A DNA stretch of 64,000 nucleotides. It comes from Falciphora oryzae (Eukaryota; Ascomycota; Sordariomycetes; Magnaporthales; Magnaporthaceae). A program made the translations under genes and the position numbers. Positions 40,864 to 51,877 of this stretch are shown piece by piece. The notes beneath the pieces were generated by a model. It saw only the letters and a list, made by a program, of their open reading frames with translations, did no database searches and was not told where the DNA came from. Numbering within the stretch: position 1 is the first letter of the stretch; every line of letters begins with the position of its first letter. Where the stretch lies: contig JNVV01000006.1 in NCBI GenBank assembly GCA_000733355.1, forward strand, positions 171,615-235,614, read 5' to 3'.

Positions 40864-42347
40864 ACAGGCAGGCTATTGGGATTGTTATTGATATGAGTGG
40901 TTTTCTTTCTCGCTCTCTCTTTTTTTCTTCTTCTCGTCCATCTCCAGTCGGGGTTACATGGTCTCCGTAGCTTGTGAACCAGGATTCGTAGCGCAGCGCT
41001 AGGCCGACGCGGGCAGGTGGAGTGCACCAAGCCAACCCCACGGGGCCGCAAGCGCACCAACAAAGCAGAGCAAGCGAAGGCAGTGTGAGTCGTTGTGAGC
41101 AAGCAAAAGATAAGGTCGCTTGTCATGGGGAAGGACAAAGGCGCGGACGCGGGGTATGTCGGCTGCAGGCAATCGGCGAGCCAGATGACAATCGCAGATT
41201 GCCGTCGAAATCCCGATGGGCGGTGGGGACAAGCCCTCGCGTTGGGTTGGCTTGGCCTGTTTTCCCGGGCTGGGAGTACTCCCTGACGTCGCATCACAGG
41301 TCTTGGGCTGGTGCGACGTATCTCCTCGGCGCGTTATCTTGCTGACCAAAAGCCTGACGCTTGACTGGTTGCTGGCCAAGTCGGGCACGTGGGACGGCAC
41401 CGCGAGATAGGGACTGCGCACGAGTCCCTGGCATTCATTCGTCGGCCCAACCCTGCATGGCGGGTGCTGATAGGCTGCAGCCCGCGGTGGGTCGCCCCAG
41501 GNNNNNNNNNNNNNNNNNNNNNNNNNNNNNNNNNNNNNNNNNNNNNNNNNNNNNNNNCATGACGGCGGCGGCCAGTCCGGACTGGATGACGGAGCCAGAG
41601 ACCCCTTATCTCTTGTGCTTGTGCTGAGGGAGGCAGGCACTCACGCGCTGCAGGGCAGCACCTGCCCGGTTACTCGGTAGATAACCTAGATGAGAGGTAG
41701 GTGGTACCTGCCCACCTAGTAGTCGAGGTGAGCCGGCTGTCTCGGCCAGCAGCTATCTGGCTGACGGCTTCTGCCTTGACTCCCTCCTTTCTGATCAGCA
41801 TTTGTTTCCCCCTCTTTCTCTCGCCTTTTTGATTTTCGTCTTCTCTCCTCTTCTCTGCACGCACCCAGGCACTGCAGACCCGACCAGACCAGACGGCACG
41901 CGAGCGCTGCTGCATCGTGGGCCACGGGGATCCATCGGAATCCCAACCATCCCATCCCACCTTTGACGGCTCGAGACCCCCACAAAGACACGACACACAT
42001 CTGCATGCCTACCCGACTCGGTGCTGGCGCATGCGTGCCCAGCTAAAAGCGACCTTGCTTGCCTCTGCGTCGGGTCATCACACAACGCAGCACCACAGAC
42101 CGCCCGCCCGATCAGATCCGTCCGTTGATGCCTCGTTCCCATTGAGCCTTGCCTGTACTGTGCTGTGCGTTGCTGTGCGGCGCTGGCCAAAATCCAGGGT
42201 CCCGCCCGGCCAGGCGGAAAATCGCCTGTTCGGTCCCTGGATCGCCTGCCTCCCCTGGCGCCCTGCATTGCCTCAACAAGTCCACAATGCCCCTGCACGT
42301 GACCCGCGCAACAAGGGTCCGCTGCCCTTCTCCTTGTCTGGGACAAA
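40864..42347. other. Intergenic region with assembly gap
   Basis: This stretch lies between the receptor pseudogene and the next gene, and contains 56 N at 41502-41557. An AGGTAGGTGGTACCTGCCCACCTAG cluster lies near 41696-41720. The C/A-rich, ACCACA-rich sequence after 42060 probably belongs to the promoter and leader of the next gene. I find no gene. Confidence 0.5.
41502..41557. other. Assembly gap (56 N)
   Basis: A run of 56 N with unrelated sequence on each side. It lies between genes and breaks none. Confidence 0.98.
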
Positions 42348-44297
42348 ATGTTGTCTCCGAGGGGCCTCCTTCTTTTTGGCAAAGTCCACAACCACACCAC
42401 CCAGCCGCAGAAGACCGCCGTCGACAGCACCGCTGCCACCACCAACGCCCACATCAGCCCGCGCGAGCCGCAGCAGCAGCACTTCCACCAACACCACCGC
42501 CAGGAGCAGCAACATCCGCGCCAGCAGAATCCCTACGCCCCCTCTCTCGCCGGATCCCGCCCCTGGGACTCCTCGCCAGCGACCCAGAAGGATGAATCCG
42601 GCTGCACTGACCGTGACACCAGCAGCTGTGGCAGTAAAATCACCACTGCCACCACTACCATCCCGTCGCCAGCCGACTCCACAGCCGCCCATCACACAAT
42701 GACTGTGAGGCCTCGCCCGAGGCTCGGCCCTGGCGCCGGGTCTGTCGTTGTCTCGACTCCCGCAGCCGCCAGTCCCTTGACGAGCCCCGGCTCAAGCCAT
42801 CCGCAGACCACCACGAGCCCAGTCTGCATTCCTTCCACCCGCCACCAGCAGCGCGAGGCAAAGAAACGCTACCACCGCCACCAGCACCAGCCCGCCCGCC
42901 GCGACACCCACAGTCCCGACGGCATCCCGCCCTCGGTTGCCGCCCTCCTGGCCGTCACAAGCATTCCTCGCTCCAGGGCCCAGAGGTCTTCGGGCCTGGC
43001 CGCGGGAGTCGCCCGCCAGCGCGTCCCTCGGAATGACTCTATGACCGTGGATGCCATTATGCAGCGCGCACAGAGGACCGAGGAGGAGATCAGCCTGAGT
43101 CTGTCGGGCGATCCCATGGGCCTCCTGCTTGGCACCTCGGACAAGGGCCAGGACTCAGACTCTGCCCCCTTCGCCACCGACTTCGACGACGACGCCTCGT
43201 CGGTTGCGGGGAGCACCCATAGCACCAACCTGTCTGGCCACACCGTCTCGGTCGAATCCTTCCTGTCATTAGACGACTCGTATGCCTCCCTCAGCAGCCA
43301 GTCCCAAATCACACCCCCACGCACTCCCGCCACGCCCCCGTCGCCCTTTACCTCGCCGTGCCGCTCCGGCTCTGCCCGCCGGAGGAGTTCCCATGGCCCG
43401 GTGCGCCGCCGCCTCGAGCCGGTCTCGCCGCCCTCGGGGAGCACCGCTTTGGACGACCACCCTCTGGCCGCAAAGCGCCCCGCCGTGTCAGACGCCCCCG
43501 TCGACGAGCTTGACTTCCGCGTCTTCGGCTCCTCGCCTGCTCCCTCGGGCGAGTGGCGAGGCTTCGACATGGCTTTGCCCTTGCAGCCGCTCAAGTCGGC
43601 CTTCAAGAGTAACCTCACGGCCTCTCTCCGCGCGCTGAGAAACGCGGCCCGCTCCATCTCGACCTTGGGCCAGGCCTCAATCCCGCCCGAGGACTTCCTA
43701 ACCCGGTCGATACTGACCATCGACCCCCGCGTGCCTTTCACCGACGAGCGCAGGCCGCCGCAGCTCGACGAGGAGCCCAGCGCTGCCCTCCGTCGCTACC
43801 TGAACCCAACCACGAGTGCCCGCATGGAGTCGCGCCCGCCGTCGGCCCCTCCTGCTGTTCGTTCGTCCTTCACCGCATCGATCCAGATGCAGACGTACAA
43901 GGTACGCCGCGCTCGTCCCGGTGCCGCTACAGTTTCTCCGTCCGGAATTCCGCACCCAAGCCCGCAGCTTGGCCAGCCTCCTGCGCAAGATCCGGCCGAG
44001 GGGGCCGCGGGCCCAGAGGCTCCGGCTGCTGCTGTACCGTCCGGCTCGTCGGGCCCTGCCTCGGCCGCCGCACCAGCCCCGCTGGCCATTCCAGGTCGTC
44101 AACGAGAGATGCGCGAAAATTCGGATTTTATCCGGATTGCTGTCATGGAAATGGCCATGCGGAAGAGGGGGAAGTTGGACGACCAGCGGCCTGGCCGGGC
44201 ACGGTGGGCGCTGCCCGCACGAAGGACCAGTACCACACCCTACCAGGTTGGCCCGGATGGTGTCCCTACCAGATGGGTTGCTATTGCTGCTATGTGA
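42348..44297 (+). CDS. Conserved Ser/Pro-rich protein of unknown function
   Basis: A single-exon frame of 649 residues. I do not recognise a named family. Residues 1-220 are low complexity (His/Gln/Ser/Thr/Pro-rich). The middle has short acidic and Ser-rich stretches (DSAPFATDFDDDASSVAGSTHS, VSVESFLSLDDSYASLSSQS), several S/T-P sites (ITPPRTPATPPSPF) and a helical segment KSAFKSNLTASLRALRNAARS near 415-440. The C-terminal part looks most constrained: SIQMQTYKVRR, then RQREMRENSDFIRIAVMEMAMRKRGKLD and GRARWALPAR at about 583-625, and VPTRWVAIA at the end. I recall similar C-termini in other ascomycete proteins of unknown role. A TACAAG/GTACGC site near 43902 could be a donor, but read-through keeps a plausible protein. 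Many S/T-P sites suggest regulation by proline-directed kinases (inference). Confidence 0.75.
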   Translation: MLSPRGLLLFGKVHNHTTQPQKTAVDSTAATTNAHISPREPQQQHFHQHHRQEQQHPRQQNPYAPSLAGSRPWDSSPATQKDESGCTDRDTSSCGSKITTATTTIPSPADSTAAHHTMTVRPRPRLGPGAGSVVVSTPAAASPLTSPGSSHPQTTTSPVCIPSTRHQQREAKKRYHRHQHQPARRDTHSPDGIPPSVAALLAVTSIPRSRAQRSSGLAAGVARQRVPRNDSMTVDAIMQRAQRTEEEISLSLSGDPMGLLLGTSDKGQDSDSAPFATDFDDDASSVAGSTHSTNLSGHTVSVESFLSLDDSYASLSSQSQITPPRTPATPPSPFTSPCRSGSARRRSSHGPVRRRLEPVSPPSGSTALDDHPLAAKRPAVSDAPVDELDFRVFGSSPAPSGEWRGFDMALPLQPLKSAFKSNLTASLRALRNAARSISTLGQASIPPEDFLTRSILTIDPRVPFTDERRPPQLDEEPSAALRRYLNPTTSARMESRPPSAPPAVRSSFTASIQMQTYKVRRARPGAATVSPSGIPHPSPQLGQPPAQDPAEGAAGPEAPAAAVPSGSSGPASAAAPAPLAIPGRQREMRENSDFIRIAVMEMAMRKRGKLDDQRPGRARWALPARRTSTTPYQVGPDGVPTRWVAIAAM

Positions 44298-45631
44298 CGG
44301 GTTGAGATATATCTGCCTGTTGTGCCCCACGGCACCTTGCCTCTGTTTTACCATCTTCTTTTTATTTATTTCCTTGGTGTCGGCGTCAAAGAGCATTTAT
44401 CAGCATTATGCATTTTGAATTTTGCATTTTCTTTTTCTGGATCTTGGGTATTTGCGTCATGTCAGCGGAATGGCGAACTGGGGAATTCCATTATGGGTTT
44501 GCAAGCTTTATACTGCAGCGGATGTCCTCGAACAGTGGTGTTTTACTACTCCTTTTTCCCTTTTGGGTCGTCTCCATCTCTCCGCTCACTCGTCGTCATT
44601 TGCCATCTATCTTGGGCGTATCTTCCAAAGTTCTCGCCAACTGCCAGGCCATCCTTGGTGTGCACCACCATCTATAGGCGATTTGCATTTGTTTGGCGTC
44701 GCCTATGCTCGCCTCATGCCCGCTAGAGTTGTCATTCTGTTGTCTTGGAACAGTCTTGTGGTCGTCCACCCGCCGTGCATCTGCCGTGCATGCCCACACG
44801 TACCGACCTTGGGTCCGGTTCAGCCAGCCATCGGCGCGGCTATCGCTCCACAGCTGCGGGTTGGGAGTCGACAAGATTTTTCTCGGGTGTGGGTTCGGGT
44901 GACACCCGGATGGGACCGACGTCCCTACTCCGATGCACACGAGGGAAGAAGAAGAAAAAGAAGAAAAAAGAAAAGAAATGTCGACACCGATATCGGTCCC
45001 CGCCGTGCGGTGTGGCCGGGCCGCTCCGTCATACGACACGCCATGGCTAATTCGTGCATCCAGCATCCATGCGTGATAGAGTTGCGCGCACGTTCTCATT
45101 GAGCTGCGGCGAATCTCAGGAATGAGACAATATTACCCCTACCCAGGCCAAGCCGAGTCACGATAGCTTGCTTCCCCAGAAAAAGTGGTAGGTCGCTCGA
45201 AAAGCGTCACACTAAGAAAGTACCCAGGCACATGGCTCGACGCCCCCATGCATATATCGCTCTCTTGCACTGTCCCCAACACTAGGTACCTATTGGCCTT
45301 GGGTGGGCAGGCGTAGGGGCGCGTGCCTGTAAATGTCAACAGTATATGCATGGCTATAAGATTGTGTGTTTGGGTATATATATCGAGGTACATGTATTTA
45401 TGCGTGTTTATTTGCAACCTTTGCCGGGCTCACAGCCTCCTAGGGATCTCCGTCACCTAGGCATAACCCCTGCGGTGTCCTCGGCAACCTATGCACAAAA
45501 GGGGTAACGGCGCTGCCACACAACTCGTTCAGCTCACAGTCCGACGCGAGCTCGTCTTTCTCCTTCTCTGTAATCGTAGAATTATTCTGCATCTACACCA
45601 CTGGCCAAGCCTAATCGGTTAGTTGCCCACC
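44298..45631. other. Tail-to-tail intergenic region
   Basis: This stretch holds the 3' flanks of the Ser/Pro-rich gene and RRP5. It contains a T-rich segment (44340-44440), a purine tract of GAA/AAG units (44943-44980) and an AT-rich segment with TATATATC near 45376. I see no gene. Confidence 0.55.
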
Positions 45632-48600
45632 CTATTCCTCGCTCGCTTGCTGCGCTGCTATCTCGGCCTTTCTTGATTCCGCCGAGCTGGCCCACTCCTG
45701 GGCCTTGGCAGTGACCTTCTCACGGCTTTTGGCATCGCCGTTGGCTTCCTCCCACTTGGCCCAGCGCTGGAACCACGCCTTGGCCTGCCGCGGCTTGAGG
45801 CCCTTGACCTTTGTGCCGCGTTCAAAAACGTCCCGCACCACGCCCGCGTCCTTGTCTGCTGTCGCCGTCTCCAAGTCCAGAAGCTGATTCCACAGGTCGA
45901 ACCGCTTGGGATAGGTTGCCAGCAGGCCCTCGAACACCGTCCGGCCACGCTCGGGCTCGCCACCCGCACACCTGAACTCGAGGGCCGCGAACTTGCTCGT
46001 CAGCGTCAGGTGCGCCCGGCTGTCCAGCGACTTGAGTGCCCGTGGGAGCAGAGCTCGCCCGCGCTCCGCAGAGCCCCCTGAAGTGTAGAGGAAGTGCGCA
46101 TAGTTGAGCCACACATCGGGTGACTTGCTACCAAACTTCTTCGCCATTGTTTGGGACAGCTCATCCGCTTTCTATACCGCAGTACGTGCCATCAGCCGGT
46201 CAGTATCGGATCAGGTGCGTGGAGAAGGAACCAAGGCCGAGACAAGAAAAAAGAGATTAAAAACAGAAACAAACTCACGTCGTTCTTGCCCGACTGGATG
46301 CAAATGCTCGTCAGCCGCTCGTAGACCTCCCGCTCGTCGTTGTACTGGCAGGCCCGCTTAAAGACCTCGTTGAGCGTCTCATCGGTTCCGTACGCCACCT
46401 CGAGGTTGAGGTACGCGATCCAAACATTGAGCTTTTCTGTCTCCTCGCGCACGTTGATTGTGTTGATGGCCCTCTCGGCGATCTCGCGCGCCTTGGACAG
46501 CTCGCTCACCTGCATCTGGAAGGCCATGTATGCAATCCAGAGCGACGACGAGTTCGGCTGTCCGAGCAGGAGTCTTTCGAAATCGCTGGCAGCCTGCGGT
46601 CCCTTGGAGTCCAGGCCGCCTGTCCGATCCACCTCCACGTCTACCTTTTTCCGTTTCTTGCTCTTCTTGGCTACAGTGCCCGACTCGTCTGCGTCTGCCC
46701 CGTCGGCTGTCTCGTCCAGTCCGCCGCCAGACCAGTCGAACCCGCCAGCATCAAGCCCCGGCGGAGGGGCATCGCCGTCCTGAACATCAGCCATGGACGC
46801 GTCGTCGTCGTCTTCGTCTTCATCGTCCAGCTCATCTTCATGGGGAGGCACGCCCTCCTCACCACCCGTGAAGAGGACAACGCTATCAGCGTCCTCCATG
46901 TCCTCATCTTCTGAACCTGAGTCTCCAGAATCGTCAGAAGCGAGGTCTGCACCGGCGTCGTCTTCCTCCTCCTCGTCGTCGTCCATGTCCTCGTCAGAAT
47001 CGGCATCTTCAAAGTATGATGGTTTTAGGCCCAGGGTGATTTTCCTCTTTGCCGCATCGACGCCGAGAACAATTGCCTTGACGCTGTCGCCCTCCTTGTA
47101 GAGCCTGGTTGCGTCCTTGACCGGCTTGTCTGCCATCTCGGTCCTGTGGCAGAGGCCACTGACGTTGGCCGACTTGTCTACCAGGATGAAGGCGCCAAAG
47201 TCGGCAACCTTGCGCACCTTTCCGGTAACGACCTGTCCCTTCTTGAAATCGGCGAACCCAGGCAGGGGCTTGTAGTCTTCGTCGACCACCGAGGCCTTGA
47301 GGCTCATCTGCACCTGGCCGGTCGCAACGTTGACTGCCAGGACTCGGCCCTTGACGAGCTGGTCCACCTGGAAATGGTCTTTCCACACCTTCAGATACGC
47401 GTCTGAGAGATCCGCAATCCGGACGAAGGCGTCCACGCCACCAAGAGTGACAAAGAGGCCCTTATCCGACACGTTTTTGACAAAGCCGCGGATGGTGTTG
47501 CCAACCTCGATCTGGGAGACGGTGGTGATCTCACGGTCCTTCACTGGGAGGGCTGAGTTCAGCACGCGTGATTCGCGGGTCGAGAGCCTGACCTTCTTGT
47601 TGCTCCTATCGACGCTGACTACGGCGACGCGGATGATGTCGTTTTTGGAATACCTGAGCGGGTTGGCTTGATCGTAATTGTCGCTGAGGTCCACCATGTG
47701 CACTGGCCCAGACACAGCATCACTGATCTGTATCAGCACTTGACGGTCGTTCACCTTGGTAACCCTGGCGTGCATCACTGTGTCCTTCTCCAGCTCGTCC
47801 CACGTCAGACGCTCGTTGGGGCGCGCTGACCGTGCCGAGAGATCAAGATGGCCATTGTCCGCGTTGACAGTCACTACCCGGGTGCGGAGGGCCGACCCGA
47901 CGGGGAAGTGTTGCCGCAGGTCCTTGCTCAGGGAGCTGTCGTCCGACACCTCGGCCGCGCGGATTCTCCCGCGGACCGCAGGCGACAGGTTCACCCAGAG
48001 GCAGTTGCCGTCGTTATTGTTCACAAACGAGAGCCAGCTCGACTCAGTCTTGACATCCTCCAGCGACAGTGGCTTATAGTCGCGTCCGGTTTCGCGGAGG
48101 CTACTCGGCTTGGCTGTGAGCTCCAGTACCGAGTGCGCGGTGCGGTGCGAGAATGGCAGGAAGCGGTAGTTGCGCGCGTCGTGAACGCCGATGACGCGCA
48201 CATCTATGACCTGGTTGGCTGTAAACTTCTGGAGCGGGTCCTTGGGGTCCTCGATCTCGTCCCACGAGTCGAAGACCTCGGAGACGTCGACACGTCCCTG
48301 GACGTTATCGCCGAGAGACACATTTAGCTGTGTCTTTTTGACTGAAGAAATCCTGGCCTTGGTGATCCTGCCCACAATGATGTCGTCCGTCGAGCTAATG
48401 GTTGAGTCGACGGTGTTGGTGATGGGTTTAGATGCCGGGGGTGTCTTATCAGTCTTGCTTGGCGGCTCCGCATCGGGCATGGCGACCACTAGGCGCTTGT
48501 CATCAACCGAGTGCACCCTGACGAGGATGGGCTGATGCAAACGGAGGCCGAAGCTCTCCTGTGCCTGCATTTCTGCAGTCGTCAGCGACCGTGGCAGCAG

Positions 48601-51220
48601 GGCAGTGAGGTTGCCCGCAAACTGCACAAAGACGGCCGTGGCCGTGATGTTCCGAACAAATCCCTGGGCCAGTGACCCAGCTTTGGCGTCCTGCAGCGCG
48701 GTGAGCAGCCGACCGTCCTTGCTTGCCTTGACAAGACTGGGCTTGAGCGAGAGCACAACAGCCCTACGGCCTTCGTCCTTCTCCAGCACCACCAAGCCGT
48801 CGACGGTCTGACCAACACGTATCTTGTTGAGCGCCGACTGGTTCTTAGAGGCTGACTTGTCCGTCATGTGACTGGATCGCAGCACTGCCTTGAGCAAGCT
48901 GTCAACGAGCTCCAAAGAGATCTCACCCTCGGACTTTTGCGTGACTTTTGCGGAAACAAGCTGGCCGAGCTTGAGCTTCTGCAGGGCCAGCCGCTTCTCC
49001 ATGCCGAAAGCCGCAGGGTCCTTGCACGAGACGATGAGGCGGTGGGCGGCAGGGTCAACATCGACGGCGTGGACGTTTACGACCTGACCAACGCGGAAAT
49101 GCTCATTGGGGTCCCGGATGTACGCCTCGCTCATCTCCGAGATGGGCATGAACCCCCTCAGAGTTCCGTAGAATTGCACAAAGGCCCCGATCGGCTTGAT
49201 CTTGACGATGGTGCCGGGAAACTGCTGCCCAACAGAGACCTCGTCAAAGTCCTTGATTGGTTTCGTCTCGGCATTCACCAGCGTCTTCTTTAGCGTCAGA
49301 CGCAGCTGGTGCTTGGCGGGGTCTATTGACAGCACGCGGGCCTTGACCTTGAGTCCCTCCTTGAACTTTTTCTCGGGGTGCTGCAGCCGCACGTCGGCCA
49401 GGTGCATCTCTGGGACGAATCCTGTGATTCCCTCGGCCAGTTTGACGATCAGGCCGCTCACTCCATCCTCCTTCACGACCAGCTTCTCGATTGTGACACT
49501 GACGACATCACCGACCGGCACATCCTCGATACGCAGATACGGCCGCTCAAGCACGCTCTTCTCGAGGGACACGAGGAATACGCCATCGAGGGCGTTGTAG
49601 CCAATCACCCTGCTGCGGTGGGTTGAGCCGGTCTTGTAAGGGCCGCTGGACTCGTACAGGGCATCAACTTTCCCATCCTTGACCCGAGAGATGTGCACAA
49701 AGCCGGGAACACCCTCAACGCCGACGTCAACAAAGAGTCCGATGTCTGGCTCGACCTTGCGGACCACACACTCCTCCACCGTCGAGGACCCCGGAAGGAC
49801 TGCCAGGGGGTGAGCGTCATCCTTGCCCTCGACGACGACGAGTTTTGGCTTGAGGCTAGTGACGTGGGGAAGCAAGCTGATGCCGAGTTTCGGACTGTCT
49901 GCAGCGGGGAATGTACATATTATCCTGGCCTTGATCTTGGATCCCACTTTGTAGGTTTTCTGCAAGTCCAGCCCGTCGGGGCCGCATCCGGAGTGGATGA
50001 CATCGGCAGTGACATCGAGGTGACCAATGACCTTGCCAGCGAGGCCTCTCGAGGACACATCAGACACCAGTACCTCCACGGCGGTGCCTGGCAGGAACGT
50101 GTTGATCGTCTTGGCGCTAGCTGGGTAGAGCTTGAGGTTGCCCAAGTTGCCCGGAAGCAGCGAGAGCCGAGCAACTGTCCCGCTGGCGCGTCGCCCGGAG
50201 ACAAGGAACATGTGGACACAGCCCGGCACCAGGCGGGTTGGGGGGATGCTGGGGTCCACCTCCTTCTTGGGCAGAAAGCCGCGAAGCTGGGAGTCCTGAA
50301 TGCCGAGCGAGACAACATAACCGTGGTCCTCAACGCTAAGGATCGAGCCTGCCACCGTGCTGTTTTCGACGACATCGGACTCGCTAAGACCCGAGTTCGC
50401 GAGTTCTGGATAGAGCGAAAGTTCTATGCGGCGCTTGGCCTTCGCTGATGCCGGGCCAGAATCATCGACGGTCGAGGATACGTAGGCGCGGACAAACTGG
50501 CCGACCGAAAACAGCGCCGCAAGGTCGCTCTCACTCCCGTTGTCGGCATCGTCCTGCTCTTCTTCGCTGGCCGCGGCATCGGACTCGAGCTTTTTTGTGA
50601 GGTGGTCCGAGACAGCTGTGATGGGTACATGGCCGACGAGGTTGTTGGGAAGAGACAGCTCCAGCTCGAGAGGGCCAATCTTGCTGACCTGCCCGAGAAT
50701 GAGCGATCCTTTGACGAGTCTCTGTTGCAATGTCAGTCGGGGTCCAAAAGGACGGGGCGCCGCCCAGGCTGAGAGAGAGGGGGCGGCGCGGAGTTTTGCG
50801 CACCTTGAAATTCAAGCTCTCCACCCTGACGGCGTTCGGGTCATTCGCCACAGAGGAAGGAGCACTCGCTTTGGACTTTGCCGGTTTTGTCTTTTTCTTG
50901 GTGGACTGGCCGGGCTTGCGGGCCTGGATACCCGACTCTTGCTCGAATAGCACATCCTTCTTGGCCTGGATCTGGATTTGCTTGTGCTCGAGCGGGGAGA
51001 GGACACTGCCGCCGCCCCGAGGGAACATCGGCTCGTCCTCTTTGAGGCGCGAGATCACGGGCGGCGCGCTGCCGTCCTGCTTCGGCGCCGGCTTGTCTTT
51101 GGGATTGGAAGCCGCCTGCGACTTGGCGCGTTTGGACAGGGGCTCGCCCGAGAGCGCCTTGGCTGGTGTTGCATGGGCAGACCTGTTCTCAGGCGCATCT
51201 TTGCGCTTTAGGGAGCCCAT
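45632..51220 (-). CDS. RRP5: rRNA biogenesis protein RRP5
   Basis: Three exons, 51220-50804, 50721-46279 and 46171-45632, give 1799 residues, close to the family's usual size. All junctions are phase 0 (donors GTGCGC, GTGAGT). RRP5 is a nucleolar scaffold of the 90S and early 60S particles, needed for cleavage at A0-A2 and A3. Residues 1-139 are Lys-rich and disordered, with a bipartite basic patch. From about 142 to 1369 the protein is a string of S1 RNA-binding domains, each with the pattern V-x-G-x-V followed by G-x-x-x-x-x-x-D and L-S-x-K (for example GQFVPGTIVKIKPIGAF-like and GNTIRGFVKNVSDKGLFV). An acidic linker of Asp/Glu runs follows (about 1370-1480), then HAT/TPR helices (DFERLLLGQPNSSSLWIAYMAFQ, KSPDVWLNYAHFLY, AKAWFQRWAKWEE) to the end. 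The start MGSLKRKD is the first ATG of the frame. It stands head to head with the next gene at 657 bp. Confidence 0.95.
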
Positions 51221-51877
51221 ATTGGCGACAATTCAGCTCGTTTTTGACCACTGCCGGTTTTGTTCTATGGCCAGTTCAGAGGGTCCCTGAGAACTTTGGT
51301 CGCAGAGCTCTCAGCGGCGGCAGAAAAAAATATTAGCGGGGCACCCTTGACCGCCGAGGCCTGGGTTGCCGATAAGATAACGCCAACGAGAACAGGCCAG
51401 TGCCTAGGCAGGCAGCCCGGGCTGTTTCGCCCCAGCGATGCGACCCACTGGCTCACATATAATTGGGTCACCTCAGCGTTTCATGCACCGTCCTGCGCTG
51501 AGATGGGTCAGCTTAGTGCGGACACGCGGGGAGCGTCGCTGGCAGGGGCCGAGGTTTGGGTTCAATGACGCTGACCATCAACCACGGCCACGCACGCGCA
51601 CCGGTTAGCGCGGGCAGCCAGCCAGCTCCTTTGCTCGGATTCCCACAACCTACTGGCCCGACAGGGCTGGCAGCTCCATCCAGACTGTTTCCTAATGCAG
51701 TAACCAACCTACCCCCAGCCCTGTCGGGTTCTGCAAATCCATGCACGCCGGGGAAGGCAGCCAGGCGCAAAGTCAAGTCCCGCCATCCACCAGCTTGGCT
51801 ATGACGACACCTTAAACCCGCATGACAAAGCCCGGGCAGTCAAAGTCTCTTCAACTTCGTTTCCGTCTGCCGACCCA
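51221..51877. other. Head-to-head promoter region of RRP5 and the YML020W-like gene
   Basis: 657 bases separate two divergent starts, so both promoters lie here. I see an AATTCAGCTCG and poly-A stretch near the RRP5 side and no open frame worth calling. A shared bidirectional promoter is plausible. Confidence 0.5.
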
